DNA of 64,000 nt, from positions 4,588,001 through 4,652,000 of the forward strand of contig NZ_CP195793.1 in assembly GCF_051466335.1 (NCBI RefSeq), written 5' to 3'. The position numbers and the translations under genes are program-made. The DNA comes from Planctomicrobium sp051466335. GTDB lineage: Bacteria; Planctomycetota; Planctomycetia; Planctomycetales; Planctomycetaceae. Below are positions 18,455-26,743 of this stretch, one piece after another. Under the pieces are notes generated by a model. It was not told where the DNA came from and ran no database searches. It saw only the letters and a list, made by a program, of their open reading frames with translations. Position 1 is the first letter of the stretch. Every line of letters starts with the position of its first letter.

Positions 18455-21400
18455 TCGTCGTTTCTCCATAAAGAAAAGGGTTGTTCAGTCGATCCCGCCA
18501 AGACAGGTTCGGCAGGTGTTTCTTCGTGATGCTCTCGGTGCTCATGGCGAGCAACGGGGGCGTTGAAGAGCAGATACAGCACACGCAGCACGAGCAGCGA
18601 CATGATCATCGCCCCAATGACGCCGCCAATCACGACGGTGGCGAGGGGACGCTGCACCTCCGCTCCCATCCCCTCGCTGAACGCCATCGGCAGAAAGCCA
18701 AAACTGGCGACGAGGGTTGTCATTAATACCGGACGCAGCCGGGTAATCGCCGCTTGGGTGACGGCCTCGTCCAACGGCAGCCCCTTCTGGCGAAGTTGCC
18801 GGATGTAGGAGACGAGGATCATGTCATCCAGCACCGCCACGCCAGACATGGCGATAAAGCCGATGCCCGCCGAGATGGAAAACGGCATATCCCGCAGCCA
18901 GAGGGCGAAGATGCCACCAACCCAAGCGAAGGGGATACCCGTAAAGACTCGTAAGGTATCTACAATGTTATGGTACGTCATGTAGAGTAGGATGAAGATC
19001 AATACAAGCGCCAAAGGCACCACAATCATCAATCGAGTTTGTGCCCGCTGAAGGTTCTCGAACTGTCCGCCGTACTCGACCCGGTAGCGGGCTGATGGCA
19101 GAGAAACCTGTGTGGCGATCTTGTCCTGAGCCTCGGCGACAAAACTTCCCAGGTCACGTCCACGCACGTTGGCGGTAATCGTAATCCGTCGTTGCCCCCA
19201 TTCCCGTGTGATGGTGGACGGCCCCTCGGCAATCTCAATCGAAGCCAGGCGGGACAGAGGAATCCGCTCTCCCACAGGTGTCGAAATCAGCATGTTGCCG
19301 ATGGACTGCGGGCTTTCCCGGAATTGCTCAGGGAGCCGCACGATCAGTGGAAAGCGAAGCTGCCCTTCAACAATTTCTCCGATCGGCTTGCTGCCGATGG
19401 ACTCCACGAGGTCGAGAACCTCCTGTGCGGAAACGCCGTAGCGGGCGATCTGGTCCTGGTTCACTTTGATCTGAAGCACCGGCTGACCGGTGACCTGTTC
19501 CACGGCGACATCCGCCGCCCCGTCGATGGAGTTCAGAATCCGTTCGATTTCCTGCCCTTTGCTGACAAGAACATCGAAGTCGTCACCAAAGAGCTTGACG
19601 CCGAGATCCGCACGCACACCCGAAACCATCTCGTTAATTCGCATCTCGATGGGTTGCGAGTAGGCGAGTCGTTGTCCAGGCATGTCCCGTAATGCCTTGT
19701 CGATCAACTCCGTGAGTTCCGCCTGCGTGCTGGCTTTTTTCCATTGCGAACGCGGCTTGAGGGTGACGAACATATCCGTCAGTTCAACGCCCATCGGATC
19801 GGTAGCGACTTCCGCCGTGCCGATGCGGCTCCAGACGTTTTCCACTTCATCAGGAAACGTCGAGAGGATCACTTTTTCCATTTCGGTGTTGTAGCGGATG
19901 GATTCACTCAAATCGGTTCCGGCCAGCCGGACGACCCCAATGGCGAGCGCGCCTTCCGAAAGACGGGGAACAAATTCGGAACCCAAATTGGGAGCAATCA
20001 TCCCGAACGCCAGAATCAGCACGCTGGCCGCAAAGCCCATGACGGCCAGCTTGTGGTGCATGGCAAATTGCAGGATGGGATAGTGAATGGCATGGGCGAC
20101 CCGCATCAGGAACGGCTCACGCTCCTCGACTTTCTTCGGAAGGAGGTAACTCGCCAGCACCGGCATTAAGGTCAGCGAGAGAACCATCGACCCCATCAGA
20201 GCAAAGATCACCGTCAGGGCCATGGGACGGAACATCTTCCCCTCGATCCCTTCGAGTGTGAGGATCGGCAGGTAGACGATCATGATGATCAATTCGCCGA
20301 ACATCGTCGGCTTACGGACTTCCACGGCGGCATCCCGGATGATGTCCAACCGGCTCTTCCCACTATTGGAATCATGAGCCAGATGCCGCACGCAGTTCTC
20401 GATCATCACCACCGAGCTATCGACAACAAGGCCGAAGTCGATGGCCCCCAGGCTCAGCAAACTGGCGGCAATGCCGAAGCGATACATACCGGTGAAGGCG
20501 AACAGCATCGACAGAGGAATCGCCAAAGCCACGATCGCCGCCGCTCGCAGATTTCCCAAGAAAGCGAACAGCACGGCAATGACAAGCAACCCGCCCTCAA
20601 ACAGATTTTTCCGCACGGTGTCGATCACGAAGTCCACAAGATGCGTGCGGTCGTAGACCGGCTTGACCTGGACATTCGGCGGCAGGCTCGATTCCAGAGA
20701 TTTCAGCTTCTCCTTCATGGCCCAGGTGACTTCATGGCTGTTCTCGCCCATCAGCATGAAGCCCAGGCCGAGAACGACTTCTCCTTGGCCGTTCGCCGTC
20801 ACGGCGCCACGGCGAATCTCGTGCCCGATGACGACTTCGCCCACATCCGTAACCCGGGTTGGAACTCCGTCCCTAGCGGCGATGACGATCTGCCGGATCT
20901 GGTCGATGTTCGTTGTGCGTCCAAGCCCCTGGACAAGTAGCATCCCGCTCGGCTGGCTGATGTTGCCGCCGCCGACATTGAAATTGTTCTTCTGGACGGC
21001 CTGAACTACCTGATCGAACGTCACCCCATGCTTGATGAGGCGGTCGGGATCGAGACGAATCTGGTACTGCTTGACGTATCCGCCCCAACTGTTGATTTCG
21101 GCTGTGCCGGGAACCGTTCGCATCGGTGGCTTGATGACCCAATCGTGGATTGTGCGCAGTTCCGTCACGTCGGTCCCCTGGCCGGTGACGACATAGTGGA
21201 AGACTTCACCCAAGCCGGTCGCGACCGGCCCCATTTGCGGTCGAGCGATGCCCTGCGGCATCTCGACCGAACCGAGACGTTCGTTGATAAGCTGGCGGGC
21301 AAAGTAGATATCGATGCCGTCTTCAAAAACGACGACGACCTGCGAGAGGCCGAATTTCGAGATCGAACGAAGTTGCTCCAGACCCGGCAGACCGCTGATT

Positions 21401-21621
21401 GCCTGCTCGATAGGGAACGTAATCTGCCGTTCAACCTCTTCCGGACTCAGGGCGGGAGCAGTCGTGTTGATCTGCACCTGCACCGGTGTGGTGTCTGGAA
21501 AGGCGTCAATATCGAGATGCTGGAGCGAGAAAACCCCTGCCACGCCCGCAGCCAGCACGCCCAGGATGACCAGCACCCGATTGTGCAAAGAAAAGTCGAT
21601 GATGCGATTGAGAAAGTCCAT
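18451..21621 (-). CDS. czcA: CzcA-type heavy-metal efflux RND pump (first copy)
   Basis: Proton-driven inner-membrane pump that moves metal cations from the periplasm (or inner membrane) through an adaptor and TolC-type channel. The 1056-residue protein has the HME-RND layout of 12 membrane segments and two large periplasmic loops. The N-terminus is FPDTTPVQVQI-type; the TM4 proton-relay motif is DFGLVVDSSVVMIEN (near residue 396), resembling Zn/Co/Cd pumps rather than CusA. The C-terminus ends in a His/Glu-rich tail (HEHREHHEE). The adaptor gene ends 22 nt upstream and the lipoprotein gene overlaps its stop. No channel gene lies in this unit, so it may share the one at 41.5-43 kb. Confidence 0.94.
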   Translation of the reverse strand: MDFLNRIIDFSLHNRVLVILGVLAAGVAGVFSLQHLDIDAFPDTTPVQVQINTTAPALSPEEVERQITFPIEQAISGLPGLEQLRSISKFGLSQVVVVFEDGIDIYFARQLINERLGSVEMPQGIARPQMGPVATGLGEVFHYVVTGQGTDVTELRTIHDWVIKPPMRTVPGTAEINSWGGYVKQYQIRLDPDRLIKHGVTFDQVVQAVQKNNFNVGGGNISQPSGMLLVQGLGRTTNIDQIRQIVIAARDGVPTRVTDVGEVVIGHEIRRGAVTANGQGEVVLGLGFMLMGENSHEVTWAMKEKLKSLESSLPPNVQVKPVYDRTHLVDFVIDTVRKNLFEGGLLVIAVLFAFLGNLRAAAIVALAIPLSMLFAFTGMYRFGIAASLLSLGAIDFGLVVDSSVVMIENCVRHLAHDSNSGKSRLDIIRDAAVEVRKPTMFGELIIMIVYLPILTLEGIEGKMFRPMALTVIFALMGSMVLSLTLMPVLASYLLPKKVEEREPFLMRVAHAIHYPILQFAMHHKLAVMGFAASVLILAFGMIAPNLGSEFVPRLSEGALAIGVVRLAGTDLSESIRYNTEMEKVILSTFPDEVENVWSRIGTAEVATDPMGVELTDMFVTLKPRSQWKKASTQAELTELIDKALRDMPGQRLAYSQPIEMRINEMVSGVRADLGVKLFGDDFDVLVSKGQEIERILNSIDGAADVAVEQVTGQPVLQIKVNQDQIARYGVSAQEVLDLVESIGSKPIGEIVEGQLRFPLIVRLPEQFRESPQSIGNMLISTPVGERIPLSRLASIEIAEGPSTITREWGQRRITITANVRGRDLGSFVAEAQDKIATQVSLPSARYRVEYGGQFENLQRAQTRLMIVVPLALVLIFILLYMTYHNIVDTLRVFTGIPFAWVGGIFALWLRDMPFSISAGIGFIAMSGVAVLDDMILVSYIRQLRQKGLPLDEAVTQAAITRLRPVLMTTLVASFGFLPMAFSEGMGAEVQRPLATVVIGGVIGAMIMSLLVLRVLYLLFNAPVARHEHREHHEETPAEPVLAGSTEQPFSLWRNDE

Positions 21622-21642
21622 GTCGGCTCGGTGCTCCTTCGC

Positions 21643-23268
21643 TTAGTGTTCATGACAGCCGCAACCCGCACCAAGGTTGCTGCGAAGGAGTTGAGCCAGC
21701 AGAACATTGCTCCCCTGGGAGGCGATGACTTCTCCCGGAAGGACACCGGCCAAGAGTTCGACGGACTCGCCGTCCCGTGCTCCCAGGCGTACCTGCCGGA
21801 CATGGAAGAACTTCGGCGAGTTCTCGTCGAAGTAATTCTTGTCACGAACGAAGACGAACGAAGCATCCGGTGTCGACTGCACGGCTCCACGGGGGACGAC
21901 AATGGCATTCGACTCTTCTCGCAGGACGATTTGGCCTGACCCGAAGGTTTTGTCCCGAAGCATTCCTTCCTCGTTGGCGATGGCAACTCGCACCTGCATC
22001 GTGCGGGTTTGTTCATCAATGGAGGGGCTGATCCAGGCAACTTTCCCCGTCACGCTTTGATCGCCGTTATCGGAATGGAACCGGACCGGCAAGCCCCGAC
22101 GAACGTACTTGGCATCTTCCTGGCGAACATTCAGCACCAACCACATCCGGCGAGGATCACTGACCGTAAACAATGTTCTTGACGGATCGGCGACCTCTCC
22201 GGCGACGACCGCTGAAGCGAGCAAAACACCGTCATAAGGAGCTCGCACCGGAATGAGATTGGCTGTTTTCGTTCCCGCCGCGAGAGCGGTGATGACTGAG
22301 CTGGGAATGCCCAGGAATCGGAGTTCGTCGGCAAGGGTTTGGGCTGAGCGGGTTTCAAGACCCTCCGGGAGATCAAAACCTAGGTTCGCCAATGCCTGGC
22401 GAGCCGAGATCAACGTCACTTCCGCCTCTTGCAAAGCGGTTTCCGCTTCGATGATGGACTTCTGCGGAACCGCCCCGCTATTCGCAACTGGTCGGAGTCG
22501 TTCAACGGTCGTCTTTTTCAATTGAAGTTGGACAACGGCTTGCAGGAATTGCGATTTCACCTGCCCGACCTGAGACGCATCGACGAGGGCCAGAATCTCA
22601 CCTGCAATCACTTGATCTCCAACTGTCTTGAAGACGGCCGCAACCGTACCCGGGACCCGTGGAGAGAGTTGTCCGACACGAGTTGGGTCGAACATCAACT
22701 CTCCATTTGCCGTGATCGCATCGTGCATGGCACGCTCTTGCACCACGTCCACATCGATACCGGCTTTCATGACCGCCTCTGCGGACGAGAACTGGACCCG
22801 GCTTGTGTGCATGGTGTTCCGGCTGTTGTTCTCCGGGCGGGAGACGAGGGAAATCGCCTGGATCGTGTCGTACTTGGGAAGCTGGGCCTGCCCCTTGACC
22901 TGGGCCAATTCGGGGTGACAAATGACACACTCAGCGACCCCGTGCTCTCGACAAAAGCCTGTCGGCTTGGCCTTAGGCAGCAGATCGGTGCGGCATTCGA
23001 TGCATTTCGAATCGGGAACCAGATGCTCCGAGCACCAGTCGTCAGCAGTGACGGTGGCGGTTCCCATCAGCTCGGACATCTTCGGCAGCTTCCAGCCGGT
23101 ATGATGGCCGGCATACATCACACCGCCCAGGAGCGAAAATACCACGAGGTTTGGAACGGCGTTCAGGGCCTTCATCCACCAGCGTCGGCGGGGCGTCGTG
23201 ACGGGCTGTGTCTCAATGTGCGGCGGTGTAGCCACCGGATGTGCCGGGGCGGTCATAGTAGCGGACAT
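21643..23268 (-). CDS. RND periplasmic adaptor with N-terminal Cys/His modules
   Basis: This 541-residue membrane-fusion protein has an N-terminal membrane anchor (residues 35-55), then two tandem metal-binding-like modules (C79-x-EH-x6-C89-x2-C92 and C106-x-EH-x4-C114-x2-C117-HPE). The HlyD/CusB-type core follows: a barrel-sandwich hybrid split by a coiled-coil hairpin (about 195-330), then beta-barrel and membrane-proximal domains. It ends in CGCHEH, another metal-binding-like tail. It links the CzcA pump to an outer-membrane channel. The modules are absent from ordinary CusB/CzcB and match those in the lipoprotein gene two genes downstream. Confidence 0.88.
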   Translation of the reverse strand: MSATMTAPAHPVATPPHIETQPVTTPRRRWWMKALNAVPNLVVFSLLGGVMYAGHHTGWKLPKMSELMGTATVTADDWCSEHLVPDSKCIECRTDLLPKAKPTGFCREHGVAECVICHPELAQVKGQAQLPKYDTIQAISLVSRPENNSRNTMHTSRVQFSSAEAVMKAGIDVDVVQERAMHDAITANGELMFDPTRVGQLSPRVPGTVAAVFKTVGDQVIAGEILALVDASQVGQVKSQFLQAVVQLQLKKTTVERLRPVANSGAVPQKSIIEAETALQEAEVTLISARQALANLGFDLPEGLETRSAQTLADELRFLGIPSSVITALAAGTKTANLIPVRAPYDGVLLASAVVAGEVADPSRTLFTVSDPRRMWLVLNVRQEDAKYVRRGLPVRFHSDNGDQSVTGKVAWISPSIDEQTRTMQVRVAIANEEGMLRDKTFGSGQIVLREESNAIVVPRGAVQSTPDASFVFVRDKNYFDENSPKFFHVRQVRLGARDGESVELLAGVLPGEVIASQGSNVLLAQLLRSNLGAGCGCHEH

Positions 23269-23419
23269 ACTCTCTCCAAAAGTAGAAGGGGGATGCCTTA
23301 ACCCATTGCAACACGAGAATTGACTCGTGGAACGAGGACAAGGCGGGGCGGAACATGTTGGCCGAGGACAACCCGGAGGTCATCGACTCAGCACAATCAA
23401 CGCCGAGGAGAGAGGCTGG

Positions 23420-23929
23420 TTAGCAGCGAATGACGACCGTAGAGATCACGGTCAATGTGAAATCAGGGACCGCAGGCGGGCCTGTCCACCGAAAATGCGG
23501 CAAGAAAGAGGCGGCATCAGTACCGCTCAACCACGTCGGCAGCCAGGCGACAAGCAAAGCGAGTCGCTCACTATCTACTGTGACCGTGGGGCGAGTGACA
23601 GTTGTCGGGTGGCCAGCGGAAGCCGCAACCGGGATATGCGTGCATCCACATGCATCGTCCTTGACAACACGGTTTTGCTCAGGACAAGGCGATGTTTCGT
23701 CATGATGGCCGCAAGATGGCTCCGCAATTCCCTCGGTACAGCCAGCGTCCGAACAACAGGTCTCATGCGCAGCTTCCTGCTGATGCTCCTGGCAGCAGGT
23801 ACAGGACCGGGGACCTGTGTCCAAGCAGCAGTATTCGCCATCGTTGCTGATGCAGAGATAGACCGAACCGCCACTCCCGGCAAGGAGTTGCGTCGTCATC
23901 AGCATCAGGATGAGCAACGATTTGGCCAT
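23420..23929 (-). CDS. Exported Cys-rich protein, first copy
   Basis: This 169-residue protein has a signal peptide (SLLILMLMTTQLLAGSG) and 14 cysteines, many in CC or CxC pairs (residues 34-35, 43/45/46, 58-59, 94/96), plus His. It ends VPDFTLTVISTVVIRC. It is a clear paralogue of the protein at 30090-30587 (shared SVYLCI-x-NDG, C-x-CTHIPV and C-terminal block). It is the first gene of the adaptor/pump/lipoprotein/ATPase unit. The family is not one I recognise; a periplasmic metal-binding or sensing role is inferred from composition and position. Confidence 0.65.
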   Translation of the reverse strand: MAKSLLILMLMTTQLLAGSGGSVYLCISNDGEYCCLDTGPRSCTCCQEHQQEAAHETCCSDAGCTEGIAEPSCGHHDETSPCPEQNRVVKDDACGCTHIPVAASAGHPTTVTRPTVTVDSERLALLVAWLPTWLSGTDAASFLPHFRWTGPPAVPDFTLTVISTVVIRC

Positions 23930-24167
23930 GAAAAACCGCCGATGAACCTTTCAGATTTTGTGATTGTATCTCCAATCCTATGATCCTATCGGCCTCTTCC
24001 ACCTGCGTCCATGCCAAAACAGCGGATGGCTTTCGGTCAAGGCCCGCGCGTTGGCAATCAGGGAAAGCGAGCCTCTCCATCGAAAGAGTCAGTTTCCGCC
24101 ATCCTCAAACTGTCGCTGCAAGGTATCGACGTGTCATTCAGCTAAACGCATGTAGGGATCTTGGAGT

Positions 24168-26624
24168 TCAAGGCTTTCGGTAGGCAAGCAGTCTTAATGC
24201 GTTGAAGACCACCAACAGTGTCGAACCTTCATGAAACAGGACGGCGGCCCCCATTTGCAGCCCCAGCACCGTCGCGGGAATCAGAAACGCCACCATGCCC
24301 AGACTGAACCAGAGGTTCTGCCGAATGATCCGGCTCGTTTTCCGGCTGAGCCCGACAGCAAAGGGGAGATGATTCAGATCATCGGCCATCAGGGCTACGT
24401 CGGCAGTTTCCAGCGCCACGTCAGAACCGGCCGCACCCATCGCGATCCCGACGGTCGCACTGGCCATGGCGGGGGCATCGTTGACGCCGTCGCCGACCAT
24501 CGCGACACCTCCCTGCTGGCTGAGTTTCTTGATGGCCTCGACCTTATCGTCAGGCATCAGGTCACCAACGGCTTCGTCGATGCCGACTTCTTTGGCAACA
24601 GCATCGGCGACCTGCTGGTTGTCGCCTGAAAGCATGATCATTCGCTCGACGCCAAGTTCCTTCAGCCGTCTGATGACATCCTTGGCAGCGTCGCGGGGAG
24701 TGTCCATAAGCCCCAACACGCCCAGGTAGGTATCGCCATATCGGACGACCATCGTGGTCCGCCCCGCCGCCTTGAGGTCTTCGGTGGACTGGCGAAGCGC
24801 ATCTGGAAGCGACGGGCCTGCGATTTCGCCAAAGAGACGATCTTTACCGATGTAAACGGCCTGATCCTCAATACTCGCTTTGACTCCCCGGCCTGTGATG
24901 CTTTGCACATCGTGGGCCTGTAAGTCCGAATCGCTCTTGAGACGTTCCTGGCCCCCCTCGACCACGGCTGCGGCCAGCGGATGGTCACTGAGTTTCTCCA
25001 CGGCAATCGCCACTCGCAATAACTCGTCCTCCGAGCGGCCATCCACCGTCACGACATCTGTGAGGCGAGGCTTTCCCTCTGTCAATGTGCCGGTCTTATC
25101 AAAGGCGATGGCACCAAGTCGTCCGAGATTCTCCAGCGGTCCGCCACCCTTGACGAGCACGCCGCCCCTGGCGGCCCGTGCGACGCCACTTAACACCGCA
25201 CTGGGAGTCGAGATCGCCAGGGCACAAGGGCTGGCCGCCACCAGCACCGCCATTGCACGATAGAACGAATCCCGAAACGGCTCGTCGATCACGGCCCAGG
25301 CAAACAGCAGCAAGACAGCGAACGCGATGACCACCGGGACGAAGATCCGCTCGAACTTGTCGGTGAACCGTTGCGTCGGTGATTTCTGCGTCTCGGCTTC
25401 ATTGACCATTTGTACGACGCGGGCGAGCGTCGATTCACTGGAAAGTTTTGAGACCTGAATCTCCAGAGCGCCGCCGCCGTTAATTGTGCCTGCAAAGGTC
25501 CGATACTCCGGTCCGAGCCGATCCGGGTTCGCGGCGGCCTGGCCGGGATCATCAACGGCTCGCTTGTCCACGGGCACACTTTCGCCGGTAATGGGGGCTT
25601 GGTTGACGCTGCTTTCCCCCTTGAGCACGAACCCGTCAGCCGGAATCCGCTCGTTCGGCTTGACGATCACCACGTCGCCTAACCGAAGCTGTTCCACCGG
25701 CAATTCTGCGGTCTGGCCATCACGGCGGACCAGCGCGGTTGGGGGAGCCAGTTCGGCGAGCGCTTCAATCGCCCGCTTGGCTCGTCCCATTGCATAGTGT
25801 TCCAACGCATGTCCCAGGCTGAAGAGGAACAGGAGCAAAGCGCCTTCCGCCCATTCTCCGAGCGTGGCGGCACCGATGGCCGCAACGAGCATCAGCAGAT
25901 CGATTTCAAGACGATAGGCCCGGAGATTCTCGAACGCTTCCCGGAAGGTGAAAAAGCCGCCGAAGAAATAGGCTGCCACATAGAGGCTCCACGGGAGCCA
26001 AGGCGAGACATCGAAGAGCATCGGCAGTAGCCATCCGACAAGCAGCAATCCGCCACAGATCGCTGCAAAAACGAGTTCCGTCCGTTCGCCAAACCAACCC
26101 CCATGTTCGTGGTGATCGGCTTCCTCTGCTGTCTTGCTCTCCACCTCGCCGGATTCGACAGATGCAGCCTGTTTCGATTCTTGGCGAATTCGCACACCCT
26201 CTTTTTGCAATTCTGTCTGAATGGCCTCTTCCGTGACGATCTGCCGATCAAACTCAATACGCACGACACCGGCGGGTGAAGCCGCGGCTTCCAGGACTCC
26301 AACGATTCCGCGTGCTCGCAACTCCACCGTGCGGGCCTCACGGGCGTGCATAGCATCCGTCTTGAGCAACAAGTGCCCGAACCGTTGCTCAAGTTCTGCC
26401 CCTGCACGGATGGCTAATTCGCGCACCTCCCCCATCGAGATGCGTTCGGGATCAAAATGGATGCAGAATTGGACAGGTTCGTTCTCGCTGTTGTCCACGA
26501 GGTGTGCGGCCTCAACTCCTCCCTTCGCTTTCAGCAAGTCGGCCAAGCGCTGGACGCAGGCATCGCGCGTGTCCGGCACCGTGGGTAGGACCAAATTGAT
26601 TTCGATCCGTGTTTTGTCGGTCAT
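24168..26624 (-). CDS. P1B-4-type (SPC) metal-transporting ATPase
   Basis: This 818-residue P-type ATPase has SPC in place of CPC in the transport helix (AASPCALAISTP, near residue 463) and HEGSTLLVVFN in the last helix, the pair that defines P1B-4 pumps (Co, Zn, Fe or Ni exporters of the CoaT/CtpD kind). DKTGTLTEG and GDGVNDAPAMA are intact. The first 170 residues form two HMA-like folds lacking CxxC, followed by a His/Glu-rich hinge (EEADHHEHGG). The start at 26624 has GGAGAG 8 nt upstream; 20 extra in-frame codons are rejected. It follows the carbonic anhydrase-SulP gene by 120 nt. Confidence 0.9.
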   Translation of the reverse strand: MTDKTRIEINLVLPTVPDTRDACVQRLADLLKAKGGVEAAHLVDNSENEPVQFCIHFDPERISMGEVRELAIRAGAELEQRFGHLLLKTDAMHAREARTVELRARGIVGVLEAAASPAGVVRIEFDRQIVTEEAIQTELQKEGVRIRQESKQAASVESGEVESKTAEEADHHEHGGWFGERTELVFAAICGGLLLVGWLLPMLFDVSPWLPWSLYVAAYFFGGFFTFREAFENLRAYRLEIDLLMLVAAIGAATLGEWAEGALLLFLFSLGHALEHYAMGRAKRAIEALAELAPPTALVRRDGQTAELPVEQLRLGDVVIVKPNERIPADGFVLKGESSVNQAPITGESVPVDKRAVDDPGQAAANPDRLGPEYRTFAGTINGGGALEIQVSKLSSESTLARVVQMVNEAETQKSPTQRFTDKFERIFVPVVIAFAVLLLFAWAVIDEPFRDSFYRAMAVLVAASPCALAISTPSAVLSGVARAARGGVLVKGGGPLENLGRLGAIAFDKTGTLTEGKPRLTDVVTVDGRSEDELLRVAIAVEKLSDHPLAAAVVEGGQERLKSDSDLQAHDVQSITGRGVKASIEDQAVYIGKDRLFGEIAGPSLPDALRQSTEDLKAAGRTTMVVRYGDTYLGVLGLMDTPRDAAKDVIRRLKELGVERMIMLSGDNQQVADAVAKEVGIDEAVGDLMPDDKVEAIKKLSQQGGVAMVGDGVNDAPAMASATVGIAMGAAGSDVALETADVALMADDLNHLPFAVGLSRKTSRIIRQNLWFSLGMVAFLIPATVLGLQMGAAVLFHEGSTLLVVFNALRLLAYRKP

Positions 26625-26743
26625 TTTGATCTCTCCGTCAGTTTTGTCAGTTCGGGTACATGGACGGAGTCGCCGGACGATCACACCACATGTCAGCCCC
26701 GATATCGAATACGCTCACGGTTTGTGAAAAACCGCAAGCATTT

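Noticed and set aside
20374..21939. Long plus-strand open frames opposite czcA and its adaptor
   Set aside because: GC-rich codon bias of the minus-strand genes leaves antisense frames open; no motifs are present.
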